A DNA stretch of 44,799 bases, taken from positions 1 through 44,799 of the forward strand of contig DIMG01000026.1 in NCBI GenBank assembly GCA_002425415.1. Direction: 5' to 3'. A program made the position numbers and the translations under genes. Of this stretch, positions 1-10,000 are shown in pieces; the stretch's first letter is position 1, and the number at the start of each line of letters is the position of its first letter. Origin of the DNA: Micavibrio sp. UBA5572 (GTDB taxonomy: Bacteria; Pseudomonadota; Alphaproteobacteria; Micavibrionales; Micavibrionaceae). The notes beneath the pieces were generated by a model. That model saw nothing but the letters and a program-made list of their open reading frames with translations, was not told where the DNA came from and searched no databases.

Positions 1-993
1 AACCTGTGAGTCTCAACCCTAGTCTTTTCAAATCTTCGGGAGACATGTCAAGCACATCACGTCCTTCGGTTTCAATCACCATCGCTTCGTCACGGCCACG
101 TTTAGCTTGAAAAGGCACAGTTATTTCAATTTCATCTGCACATCCAGTAATACTTACCCTGAGGTGTTTATCAACTAAATTTTTGAAATCACCTGATTTG
201 AAAGCAATAACCAGATGATCAAAGTAAACCGTCACGCGTTTCAGGCATGTCCGGATCAAATCATAAGCCGGAAGGACATCATGGTGCTTCAACAAGTGCT
301 CCAACACCATACCATCTTCCTCACCAGACAGTCTTTGTATTTCACTTCGCACTGCTTGTTCAATAATGTTCTCTATCTCATGCACTGGAAAGCGTGCACG
401 CAGATGATCGGGGTGATGTTTGTCACGCGCTAATTCCTGATTGCAATAATAGCGGTATTTACGATCTTTCTTATTCGTGAAAACAGGTGTGTAGGGCTGG
501 CCGTATTCATCGAAAATCAAGCCGGTCAGCAAATTCCGATGCTGCTGTTTTTTCTCTCCCCGTTCACAGCTTGCCTTGCCCTGCCCTGTAATTTGTCCTG
601 TACCGCGTCCCATAGTTCCTGAGGAATAATTGCATCATGGATCCCCTCATGGACTTTATCGATGTGCCGGATCTTGCCGATATAGACGGGATTGGTTAGC
701 AAGCTGTGCAATGCACCTCGGCTGAAATATTCCCCGCCATACTTTAAACCGCGCTGTGATATGCGTTCTCGGCTTTTAATACCAAGCAGCTTTAATTCAT
801 CTGCCAGTTTGCGCGCGCATCCTATATTTAGATAAAGCTCAAAAACCTGCCTGACTACAGGCGCATCTTCTTCATTGGTAATAAGCCGTCGATCACCAAT
901 ATCAAAGCCAAAGGGCGCCCGCCCGCCTTGCCACATGCCTTTGGCCTTGGAAGCTGCGATTTTATCTCGGATATAAATCCAATATAAATTCAC
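1..993 (-). pseudogene. serine recombinase remnant, frameshifted and lacking the catalytic domain
   Basis: The minus strand encodes the DNA-binding 'Recombinase' region of a large serine recombinase (site-specific integrase/resolvase family). The first residues include the conserved IRDKIAASKAKG stretch, followed by the helix-rich region that ends in NPVYIGKIRH. The N-terminal catalytic resolvase domain, which carries the active serine, is absent. Homology starts abruptly at about 985, at a GTG codon with no ribosome site. The frame breaks at the T-run 548-553 (six A on the coding strand). One extra A would join it to an open frame reading LLTGLIFDEYGQPYTPVF and continuing to base 1, beyond the window. 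That second part corresponds to the zinc-ribbon/coiled-coil region, but the usual cysteine pairs are missing, as in related alphaproteobacterial recombinases. Protein made from this locus would be inactive as a recombinase. Sequencing error in the homopolymer could explain the frameshift but not the missing N-terminus. Confidence 0.8.
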
Positions 994-1151
994 CAGAGCT
1001 GGGAGATGAAAGAAATGTAAGGGACGTTGTTCTCGCTAACGTGAAAGATAAACCTGTATTTATTCAGCGTTCACCAATTTTAAAAGGCTATTGGCGATAT
1101 TTTTGTGATACGGCACTTCCGGAAGCAGAAGAAGTTCTGCTGGTGGGCTAG
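975..1151 (+). other. possible 3' fragment of an unrecognised gene
   Basis: Between the recombinase remnant and the hsdR remnant, the plus strand has an open frame ending at TAG 1149-1151. Its last residues read like real protein (RSPILKGYWRYFCDTALPEA). Homology of the two flanking minus-strand remnants stops almost exactly at its borders, so it could be the tail of a third gene trapped between two rearrangement points. I do not recognise the family and there is no start codon context. The short length means it may also be chance. Confidence 0.25.
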
Positions 1152-1830
1152 GGTGTCACTGGTATCAAAGACAGAGTAATGAAGAAGGACGCTCAGCAAG
1201 ACATGTTTCTGGAAGAAAGTGGCAGTAAAGTCCTTAAGGTCTTTGATCAAACTGTTATCAGCCTTCGCCCAATTCATGGTGAAGTCGAAACTGTTTTTGT
1301 TGCGTTGGGGCGTATTGGCAAAATAACGTGTGTCTGTGCCGTTGGAAATCACGAAGAGTTGCAGGTATTTATAAAGGGAATGCTCGCTGTTAAAACTTTC
1401 CTTGCTGTAACGATGAATTTGGTTAAAGGCTTCACGAATGGCAACGCCACGCTTTTTCAACTCAATTTGCACTAGGGGCAAGCCATTGACCAGAATGGTC
1501 ACATCATAACGGTTGGCGTGTGTACCCGTTTGCTCGAACTGTTTAATAACCTGAACTTTGTTGCGGGAGATGTTGGACTTATCGAGCAAATAAATGTTTT
1601 GAATGCGACTGTCATCAAAAACAAAATCATGAATATAGTCATCATGGATTTTTCGGGTTTTATCAACAATCCCGTCACTCGGTTTGTCCAGATAAGTTTC
1701 AACAAAACGCCGCCATTCGCCTTCGGAAAATTGGACATTGTTCAGGGCTTGCAACTGGACGCGCACGTTGGCGAGCATCGCCTCAGCGGTGGTCAGATCG
1801 GGCAGGAACTCATATCCCTGATGGGTTACA
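1152..1830 (-). pseudogene. hsdR: type I restriction enzyme HsdR fragment (nuclease domain only)
   Basis: The minus strand encodes an internal piece of HsdR, the motor/nuclease subunit of type I restriction-modification enzymes, of the EcoR124I subgroup. Recognisable blocks are MLANVRVQLQALNNVQFSEG, then DKTRKIHDDYIHDFVFDD, then the nuclease core with YDVTILVNG and the PD-(D/E)xK-type QIELKKRG. The piece closes with NSFDFTMNWAKADN and LLHYSVFDTSDTL. In-frame similarity extends upstream of the first ATG (1778) to about 1830 (QGYEFLPDL), with a stop codon just before it. At about 1150 the sequence diverges where HsdR should continue into the helicase motor (…RPYQIAATERI in the family). About 225 residues remain of roughly 1,000. 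No hsdM or hsdS lies nearby. It is a decayed remnant, probably of horizontal origin, and cannot translocate or cut DNA as a complex. Confidence 0.85.
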
Positions 1831-2169
1831 CGGGCTGGTGGGAACTAATATGGCGTTTTATTTACAAGCAAATGCCATGAAAAATCCGAGAAAATTTTCA
1901 ACATAGATTCTTGAGTGATGTAATCGTGTTTATATCGGGTTTTGTCACTTTGAATTTTGTTTTAATGGTCCTAGGGTACAGATATATTGTCTATATAATG
2001 TTTGATATTTTAGCTGCATTTAAACATATAATACCATTACTCTGCTGACTGAATTTTTCCCGTTACATTTGCATCAGGTGTAAATGGTGCCTGAGAGAAA
2101 GTTTTCAAATCATAGCTATATGCCGACTATCGCGTTGATGAAATATACATTTAGGAATATGATTGGGTA

Positions 2170-2694
2170 ATGAAAAAGAGTTTTTTCCTTGTTGGATTTT
2201 TATTAATAGTCTGCGGGGTTTGGGAATTTTATCCGCCAGTCCAATATGCACGCTACGTGGTTCCTCAGGATGTATATACAGGAAACGCCTGTGACTGTCA
2301 GTGCATTTCAACTAGCCGCCCTTGGTACAGTACGTTTAATTATTGGCACTGGCTGTGGATCATCATGGTCCCTTTGTTAGCTTTTTCGATTAAGTCGGAA
2401 GATTCTATACTTCAGAGAACAATGGTTCTCCTTATTTCCGTCGCACTATGCTATTTCATTATGAATTTTTCGGTTCACCTGTTTTGGGATATAAGGAACG
2501 GTCCGTTTCTTGTCAAATCTGCTACAGAGCTTCCATGGCAGAAGACATGGGATATGCAATGTGCAGACACTGGAGACGGCGCTAGCCTTGCTTTTGCTCT
2601 TCTTTTTGGATGGATCCCTGCAAGTTTGTATGTAGGATTGTGTTATGTCGTCATGCGTGTGATACGGTCTCTCTTAAAAGATCGCAGCACCTAA
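2170..2694 (+). CDS. small polytopic membrane protein, possible immunity protein
   Basis: The gene encodes 174 residues that I cannot assign to a family. Four hydrophobic segments are visible at about residues 5-22, 60-75, 83-104 and 138-165, so it should sit in the inner membrane. A cysteine cluster (CDCQC, 41-45) lies in the first loop. The upstream ribosome site is weak (AGGA about 13 bases before the ATG). The stop codon abuts the stop of the convergent gene at 2695-3651 with no intervening base. A polytopic membrane protein encoded convergently to a toxin is the classical layout of pore-forming colicins and their immunity proteins, so it may protect the cell from its neighbour. That role is inference from layout and topology only. 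Confidence 0.65.
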   Translation: MKKSFFLVGFLLIVCGVWEFYPPVQYARYVVPQDVYTGNACDCQCISTSRPWYSTFNYWHWLWIIMVPLLAFSIKSEDSILQRTMVLLISVALCYFIMNFSVHLFWDIRNGPFLVKSATELPWQKTWDMQCADTGDGASLAFALLFGWIPASLYVGLCYVVMRVIRSLLKDRST

Positions 2695-3651
2695 TTACCT
2701 TGCCACCTCAACGGTTCCCGTAACCTTTGTGAGCCAACGCCCGACAATATCATAAGCTGTGCCTCCCATTTCAGTGTAGGAGTCGACTTTATTTGTCAGC
2801 GATGTACCCGTTAGATATTGCCTAATGCTTACCGGGTCTGTAAATTGATCAAAAAATAAATACTCAACTTGTGCCTCAACAGACAGAGCTTTGCCAAGTT
2901 TTCTAACGTTTCCTTGTATATGTCCTTTAACAGTCGAATTCCCCAGAGAAAACGATACGCTACCAAAATTATAAGAACGCGAAAAGCTATCAGTAAATAT
3001 CCCGTTGCCAATAGTTTTTACCTTTTTTTCAATTTGTTTTTCTACGCGTTTAAAAATAATAGAGCGAGCATGGCTAATCACATCAGATAGAAGTCCAATC
3101 TCGGATAAGCTGACGGCTCTCCCTTTTCCTTTATAAAAATGTTCAACAAAATTCACCCCATTCCATTTGTATGAAGATTGTTGCGGTGAACTTATAATGA
3201 TCTGGTTTAAACCGGTTTTCTCTTTATGCGCAGAGTATTTCTGTTTGTCCTTGATAGGATCTGCCCAGCAGCGGCAGTTGTAATCATCGCCGGGGTCTGG
3301 GGAATCAGAAAAATCGCGCAGTGTACCGTTCAGTTTCGCATGGGAGGTGCGGACTTTGGAGTATCCGACTGTGCGCCAGATATATTTCCCGCTGCTTTTA
3401 TGGCGCATGGCAGCGGATAATTTCTTAACAGTTTCATCGTCTGGTTTGGCTGTTCCGGTGGGAGTCAGCCCCTGATCTTTCTGAAAGGCTTTCAGAGCAT
3501 CAAAAACAGCTGTGTCAGGAATTCCGGTGATACCGACTTTTTCAAAGGGCTGATAATAGCCAAGCCGGTTCAGGGCTTTTTTGATTTGTTTGACGTCGTA
3601 TTCGTCCACAGCAGAATTTGCCGCGAACGGTTTGCTGAGTTTAATATCCAT
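2695..3651 (-). CDS. peptidoglycan-binding / phage Mu F-like domain protein, candidate secreted toxin
   Basis: This 318-residue protein has three parts. Residues 18-82 form a peptidoglycan-binding domain 1 (PGBD; IKKALNRLGYYQP, then AFQKDQGLTPTG). Residues 90-133 match the C-terminal signature of phage Mu gpF / SPP1 gp7 minor head proteins: WRTVGYSKVRTSHAKLNGTL followed by PDPGDDYNCRCWADP, with the typical CxC. Residues 180-318 are unassigned and end with GGTAYDIVGRWLTK. Mu F domains are known as N-terminal carriers of C-terminal toxin domains in phage-encoded polymorphic toxins, and PGBD suggests action in or passage through the cell wall. No other phage head genes are present, so it is not part of an intact prophage. 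There is no signal peptide. The start at 3649-3651 is the only good ATG. A toxin function is an inference; the alternative is a domesticated head protein. Confidence 0.7.
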   Translation of the reverse strand: MDIKLSKPFAANSAVDEYDVKQIKKALNRLGYYQPFEKVGITGIPDTAVFDALKAFQKDQGLTPTGTAKPDDETVKKLSAAMRHKSSGKYIWRTVGYSKVRTSHAKLNGTLRDFSDSPDPGDDYNCRCWADPIKDKQKYSAHKEKTGLNQIIISSPQQSSYKWNGVNFVEHFYKGKGRAVSLSEIGLLSDVISHARSIIFKRVEKQIEKKVKTIGNGIFTDSFSRSYNFGSVSFSLGNSTVKGHIQGNVRKLGKALSVEAQVEYLFFDQFTDPVSIRQYLTGTSLTNKVDSYTEMGGTAYDIVGRWLTKVTGTVEVAR

Positions 3652-3686
3652 GATTTTCTTGAGAATTTAAAAGTTGATTTTGCGCA

Positions 3687-3728
3687 CAAAAAAACACCAC
3701 GAAGGCGTCAGATGCACCTGTGGCGTTT
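3687..3728 (-). terminator. possible rho-independent terminator downstream of the PEP carboxylase-like gene
   Basis: On the minus strand a 9-base stem (AAACGCCAC with GTGGTGTTT, one G-U pair) closes a 19-base loop and runs into a tract of seven T. It lies about 230 bases past the stop at 3956 and just ahead of the toxin-like gene. The remaining bases of 3652-3955 show no gene that I can support. Confidence 0.45.
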
Positions 3729-3955
3729 ATGGGTATATAATCCTATATTATTGTTGTTTTGTCAAGAGAAAATATATCGCCTGACTGCGTCCCCTGCCAT
3801 TCAGTCCATGATTTTTCAGAAGTCCAGTTTTATGCCTGTTAGCTCCGCTTTGTGTGGTAATCTCCGCTTCTTGTAAATTGGGGAGGGGGGATTGCAGATA
3901 ACGTGGTCTTGTCCTCATCCCTTTCCGTTTTCTCTGTGCCTTATTTGTTCCTTCC

Positions 3956-6880
3956 TTATCTCAAAGCTGAGGGTTCTTTCAGCAGATGAATAATTTTATT
4001 TTCCTGATAGCTTTTCGGACGCATGAAGCGGGTCTTACTGTCTTCGCCAATTTCACGCACGGGTTCGAGCCGTGTGCGTGTCGCCAGAATTCCGACCGGT
4101 GCATTGATGACATTTGCTGCAGTATAAAGTGCTTGTGTGATTCTGAATGATTTTTGACTTAAAGGGGTATTTGGTGCGGAATCGAACTGTCTTGTGCGGT
4201 AATATTCGATGACGCGGGAAAATTCTGCACAACGGTCACGCAGTTCCACTTGCACAGCAAGATCGGGCCAGAGTTTTTTAAGGGCATCGCCATGCCTCAT
4301 GTTTTTTTTTGGTTTTTGTCCAGACACCATTTCATAGGTCAATTTTTCAGCTCTTAGGAAATATTCTTCAAGAAAAGCCAGCGTAATATCAGGTTTATTG
4401 GTATGAGGCTTTGGTGAATGAATGAATTTTTTAGCTGATTTTTGGATCTCTTTTTCAGATGGTCTTTTCCGTCCCGTCAATAACGGCCATGCGATATCAA
4501 AGTCAGCCATTGCCACGGCATTTATGGTTGCACGTGCGGCATCGCGGTGAATTTTGTGAGCGCGGTAAAGATGATGCAGGGGATCTCCATATTTTTCTGG
4601 ATTGGAGCAGGCTGCGCCCTTGTTTTGAACGGCTTCCATTGCTTCAACAAGTCCGAGCACGGAAAATACAGGCAAGCAGGCATGGGCTGTCAGGCGTTCT
4701 CCGGAAATTGCACGTCCTGACAGTGCTTTTGGATCTTCGCCCTTAGCCTCCGCTGGTGTTATTCCTGGGCCAACAGGTTTTTCGCCACGTTTGGCAGGGC
4801 GGGAGCTGACATTCCCTGCTTTCATTGATAGCCATGGCGCAGCAGTTAGAAGCTCGTTGATTGCTGGATTATCCCTGACCAGAGCATCAAATGCGTTGCC
4901 TGCTATTTTCGCGTAAAGTCTCGCATCTGCTCGGGCGTATTGTCGGTTGGTGTTCTTAGAAAATTGCGGCGGTTTCATCTCACCATGTATCCCAGCTTTA
5001 GTGTAAAGATTTTGCGCAGCTAGCGCCTCCAGTGTTCCGACTGCCGTTTTTCCAGGACAGAATAAAATCGTTTGTTGCTGTCCTTGAATGGTCAGGGTGG
5101 ACGGGCCAATATCTGTCACTTGCGCATCTGCTGCCGCTCGTCCATGTACAGCCGGAATTTCTGTTACCCGTCCGCCGCCTCGTTGTAAGGCATGACCTCC
5201 GCCATTTTTAATGGACACCATAACCCGTTCTAACTCTGGATATTTTTTCTTCATCAGGTCGGTTATGCGATAGATTTCAACAGCAGCTTCATATTGCGCA
5301 TATTCGGCTTCGCCGCGCCCGTCTTGACGTGTGGTGTCGCTTTTGGCGATCATAACGACAAGCCGTTCACGGTTAGCGACATGTTTTCTGAATGAATTAT
5401 TTTCCAGCAGGATTTCCAGTGTATTTCCGATGCTCACCAGATCGGCCACGGATTCGGATAGTATAACAAGGTCGATGCGACTATGTTCGTTGCCCACATG
5501 ATTTCTGGTAATTTTTAGCAGTAACAATGCTGCCAATGCGTGCGCGGGATGTGTGGTTTCGGCTACGATCAGTTTTTCGCACATATCAGAGTTTTGGCCG
5601 ATGATGTGCAGACGCTCCAAGATTCTGGCGGCGGTTTTATCTTTGATTTCGGCGGAAGGCTTTTCAGAAAGAATTTGCAAGACCTCTTCATTCTCTAGCC
5701 ATGAGGAAAGAGCAAAACCTTGCTCATCAAGACTGAGGTTAGAAAAACGCGCTTTGTTCATAATTTTGCAGTCATGAAGTATTGTCGTTACGGTTGCCAT
5801 GATGTCCAGTGCATTATGACGCACATCTATTTTGGCAAATCCCAGACCAAAGCAACGTAGAAGGTAAGCTAGATTATTGAGCAAGAGAGATGTTTCACGA
5901 GCTGGTATTTTTTGAGCAATATTTTCGGCAATCTGCAAGAAGGTTTCTGCTTTCGCTCTCTTATCAGTCTTGATACGCTGCACAAGATTTTCAATGTCCT
6001 GTATAATGTCAGCGGTGAGTCCCTCTATTTTTGCTTGCTTGATTATGGTGGTGCAGGTTTGTGCATAGCGTTCGGTGATTCTGTAGCGGTGTAGGGCTAT
6101 GCCTTCCTTCAGAACTTTGGCTGTCATATTTTCATTTCCATCGCCATCACCGAGTGTCCAGACGCAGGGCCTAATCAGTGCGCTTTTAACCTTCACGCCT
6201 TCAGCAGCATAGCCATATTTTTTCAAGGCATCGTCAAATAGCCCTTTAAGCATAATGGCGCTGTCATAAATTATATCAAGTGTGCCCAGTATTTCTTTGG
6301 CTTCCTCCAGCGGTGTTTTATGTGCTCCGACGACAGGGGAGTCTCTCAGAGCGGCTAGCGCTCTTTTAAGATCATCCAGCTTTGCCAGTGGATCGGTAAG
6401 AGTAATGGCAAATTTTATTTGTGCCAACGTATAGGTAACTGTTGCAGGGTTTGTCGGATGACCAGTCAAGCTGAACCATGCTACTGCGTTTTCATCAAGA
6501 AATTTTTGAAGCTGCTTAGGTGTAACATCATTTTCCTGAAAACGCGCAATGACAAAATCAATTGATCCTGCATTGCTGGGTTTTACAGCGTTGTGTGTCC
6601 AAACAATCTCTGTAGTAGCTATAATTCGTACGATACGCGCAAACTGGTTAATTCTTGCATCGTGCGTGGAAAGAGAAAATTGAGAATCCTCATCAAGATT
6701 TTCCCATAGTTTGATATAGTCCTGAATGCGTGAGGCTTTATTTTTACCGTTTTGAATGGAAAATTTTTGAGCAATTAGCGCCGTTGCCGTTGGATCAGTT
6801 TCACCCAAGACTTCTATATAAAGCGCGGTTATCCTTTCAACCAACCGTGTTATGTAGCTAATAGAAGATGTTTTTTCCAT
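3956..6880 (-). CDS. phosphoenolpyruvate carboxylase family protein, divergent
   Basis: The 974-residue product is collinear with PEP carboxylase, which makes oxaloacetate from PEP and bicarbonate. Family blocks are visible: LTGHPTNP for the catalytic-histidine motif TAHPTE, SDTTRQDGRGEAEYAQYEAA for the SDSAKDAG block, QRGGGR for the second half of HGRGGSIGRGG, TIQGQQQ for the EQGEMI block and SRPAKR late in the chain. By eye, several catalytic positions differ. The lysine of SDSAKDAG is arginine, the first arginine of HGRGG is glycine, and RAIPWIFAWTQ reads RAISGERLTAH. The normal C-terminal QNTG/RNTG is not recognisable; a basic tail ends the protein instead. It may be a paralogue with altered activity rather than the anaplerotic enzyme. 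It stands alone, with about 120 bases to the upstream autotransporter gene. The start has no obvious Shine-Dalgarno. Confidence 0.8.
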   Translation of the reverse strand: MEKTSSISYITRLVERITALYIEVLGETDPTATALIAQKFSIQNGKNKASRIQDYIKLWENLDEDSQFSLSTHDARINQFARIVRIIATTEIVWTHNAVKPSNAGSIDFVIARFQENDVTPKQLQKFLDENAVAWFSLTGHPTNPATVTYTLAQIKFAITLTDPLAKLDDLKRALAALRDSPVVGAHKTPLEEAKEILGTLDIIYDSAIMLKGLFDDALKKYGYAAEGVKVKSALIRPCVWTLGDGDGNENMTAKVLKEGIALHRYRITERYAQTCTTIIKQAKIEGLTADIIQDIENLVQRIKTDKRAKAETFLQIAENIAQKIPARETSLLLNNLAYLLRCFGLGFAKIDVRHNALDIMATVTTILHDCKIMNKARFSNLSLDEQGFALSSWLENEEVLQILSEKPSAEIKDKTAARILERLHIIGQNSDMCEKLIVAETTHPAHALAALLLLKITRNHVGNEHSRIDLVILSESVADLVSIGNTLEILLENNSFRKHVANRERLVVMIAKSDTTRQDGRGEAEYAQYEAAVEIYRITDLMKKKYPELERVMVSIKNGGGHALQRGGGRVTEIPAVHGRAAADAQVTDIGPSTLTIQGQQQTILFCPGKTAVGTLEALAAQNLYTKAGIHGEMKPPQFSKNTNRQYARADARLYAKIAGNAFDALVRDNPAINELLTAAPWLSMKAGNVSSRPAKRGEKPVGPGITPAEAKGEDPKALSGRAISGERLTAHACLPVFSVLGLVEAMEAVQNKGAACSNPEKYGDPLHHLYRAHKIHRDAARATINAVAMADFDIAWPLLTGRKRPSEKEIQKSAKKFIHSPKPHTNKPDITLAFLEEYFLRAEKLTYEMVSGQKPKKNMRHGDALKKLWPDLAVQVELRDRCAEFSRVIEYYRTRQFDSAPNTPLSQKSFRITQALYTAANVINAPVGILATRTRLEPVREIGEDSKTRFMRPKSYQENKIIHLLKEPSALR

Positions 6881-7001
6881 GTAGTTAAGCTTTATTTCTT
6901 ATATTTGATATTTCTTTTTTAGTCATATTTTTTCCGTCCAAGTTTGTTTTAAATAATAAATATCATTATTTTGAAATCAAAAATGATTATCCTTTTTAGG
7001 C

Positions 7002-10000
7002 TTATAATCCCCATTTATCAGTCAGATATGTCTGAAGAGCTGTCCGTTCCGGTGCTGTTAGCGCATGGTCAAACATTAGAACTTCAGCAATATCTCCAAG
7101 GAAAAAGCTACCGGTGGGAGCGGCTGTTCCACGACCACCAACTGTGAAAATATTATTGCTGGGTTGAATATTTCCTGTCTGATTACTGGCAGGCACAATC
7201 GATTCAGTAAGAGTGCCGTCTTGATAAAAGTCCCACATCGTATTGTTGTGTGCAAATTCCACGGTATGCCATGCCGTTGTGATGCTGTTGTTTGCTGTGC
7301 CTCCCCAGTTCCAACCCCCTGGCGCTGTTGTAAGAACAGCCGCTTGCACATTGCCCGAGTTAAGAGCAACTTCATAAGAGTTTTCCTTGTTTACCAAGAT
7401 ACGACCGTTGGTATTTGTAGGGTTCAAAACCATATACATGGTAAATTTAGACCCACTTAAGTCCAGACTAGGTACGGACGCATCTGTTGCATACAACGCA
7501 TCACCGCCATCAAAACTCAAGATATCTCGCCCATTTTTACCTGCTACGGTTAAAGTTGGGCGACTTGATGCGGTTCCATGACTCAGGTTATTGTTATTCC
7601 CTGACTTGTCTTTCCAGATAGAGGCGGCTCCAGAAACAAGCCCTCCTTCAGCTGCGCCTTCTGGCGCTCCATCTCCATCAAGATCATGTGCATCAAGCCA
7701 CAGCAAAAGGCCAGATACATCTAATGGTGCAAAGCCCCTAAAATTAAAGGCTGTTGTTGACGTGATACCTGCATAGGGATTGCCAACCAGATCTTCAAAC
7801 GCACCAGCATCGATCAACACATAAACATCTGTTGCCAGAGGATAGTCATTCGCCGGATTGATTGTAATTGTGTTTGTTCCACCCCCTGTCACAAGACCTG
7901 TTGTTACATCAATCGTTTCAAGAAGAGCGTTGTCGGCAGTGCGTCTGATTTCAATGTTTCCTCCACCCTTATTCACAGCTTCGCTGAATGTAATGGTGAT
8001 ATTTTCAGTTGGAACAACATCAACGTCATCATCTGCCGGACTTGAGTCTGTCGCGGGATTAAATGTTGGTGGTGTTACATCGTTAGAGGTTGTGAAGTTG
8101 AGGTTGCCTGTGGTAATGCCAGCAAAGGCATTGCCTGTTGTGTCGCGTATAACATCAGCACCAATCACAAGATCATAATCTGTTGTAAGGTCAAGAATGC
8201 CCGTTGGGTTGATGGTAACTGTACTCCCAACAATCGTCACTTGAGCATCACCGATTGGAATAATATGGGTATCCGAACCGTCTGTTGTATCCGTTAGTAT
8301 GATGTTTCCGATATTAGCTTGCACATTTTCATCGAAGTTTAGAACGATGTTACTGCCGCTGTTAAAGGCGGGCTCGTTATCGACAGGAGTTGATCCGGTC
8401 AGCATCGGCGCTGTCTGATCGGTGATAGGCACCACAGTTGGGGTAAATGCCGTGATTGCCGAAAGAACATTGTTCGTTCCGATGATTGTTCCACCATTTA
8501 AATTAAGGTCATTGATTGTAATTGCTGCTGCACCAACGTCTCCGGCCAGATAAATATGGCGGAAGACTAATTGTGTTGGTGTGCTAGAACTGGCGTTATA
8601 AGAAAAAGTTCTGGCATTGGCATCGATAAAGCCATTGATAAACGGTGTTCCTGCCACTGTGACCGCTTGTGTGAATGTTAGTCTGAGATCGGCATTGTTA
8701 CCAATGAACTGTGGGCCGGTGATAAGTGCTGGTGCCACATTGATAAATGGCGCAGATTTTTCAGTTGTAGGCGGATCAGGATTAATAAGATCAAGATTGG
8801 TGTAAGCAGCTTCCTGACGGTTTTCAAGCGCAGGATTGACCAGAAGACTTGTTGTTCCGCTTGCAATCGTCAGGCTTACCACATCGGCTTGATTACCATT
8901 CAGAACGGCAACACCGATCGCTGGAATCACTTCAATCTGACCAGCACGTACTTGAATGGTTGTTGTCGTTCCGTCATCTGTTACATCAATATCTGTACCC
9001 AGAAGATTAACTGCACCGCCTGGAACATTGACAACCGTAATGCCTCCACCGTTGCCGGATATAAACTGTACAAAGCCACCATTGGTTGTTGTGACTGTCA
9101 GAGTTGTGGCGTTAAACTCAAAAATAACATCACCGCCGCCAGATGCCGACACGTTGGCGATTGCGCCATTGCTAAAGGTAATAATACCAAAATCACCATT
9201 GGGAACGGTAATAGCTGTGTTGAAGGGTAAATTAACTCCCGCTCCCATAGAGACTCCGCCAACATCAAAGGGCAGTCCAATACTTAGTGCATTAAACTGT
9301 GCTGTGATGATGTCTGCCACTGCCGGAACAGCTTTTAAGCGCTCTTCAACCCGAACGCGGTTTTCCCTGCGGACTTTTTCAAGAATTTTCGAGCGTACAG
9401 AGTCATTGCCAGCAGCAGGCTCCATGGCTGCCAAAGCAAGATTAGGCTTAGCTTCATCGTAAAGCGGCATGCGGTATTGCAAGGTTAATTCAACGCCGTC
9501 ACGTCCACCATTTTCTTCTATGACAGATCCTTTGAGTGTAAAATTATCCCGAATATTATATTCAGCGCTCAGTTCTACACCGCGTATATCGTCATCGGTT
9601 TCGCGAAAATACTGATAACTTTTGCTAAAAATACTCATGCCCTGCAGAAATGGCAGAGTATAGCCAATCTCGAAATCATATCCTTCCAATGCGCGTTCTT
9701 CGTATCCCAAGCCATTCGCATCGTGACGACTATCCTGAAAACCTGTCAGTGGATAATAATAGTTGGCCGCCAGATTAAGATCTTTTGTTTTGGCATCCAA
9801 TCCAATACTTAAACGTGAATGATTATAAGGCCATTGATGATCGAAAAATACATTGCCACCCAGAAGGTATTTTTCATCTACTGTGAGGTAGCGATAGGCT
9901 GCACCTATATTGATAGTATGACGCGCGACATCATCATCAATATCAATGCTTTTCTCATTCAGTATGCCACTACCTTGAAAGAATATGTTGTGACGTAAAT

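Noticed and set aside
1179..1880. Plus-strand frames across the hsdR remnant (1179-1475, 1518-1880)
   Set aside because: The minus strand matches HsdR over the whole stretch, so these are shadows.
3586..3876. Plus-strand frame of 96 codons before the PEP carboxylase-like gene
   Set aside because: It overlaps the start of the Mu F-domain gene on the other strand, has no ribosome site and no recognisable protein features.
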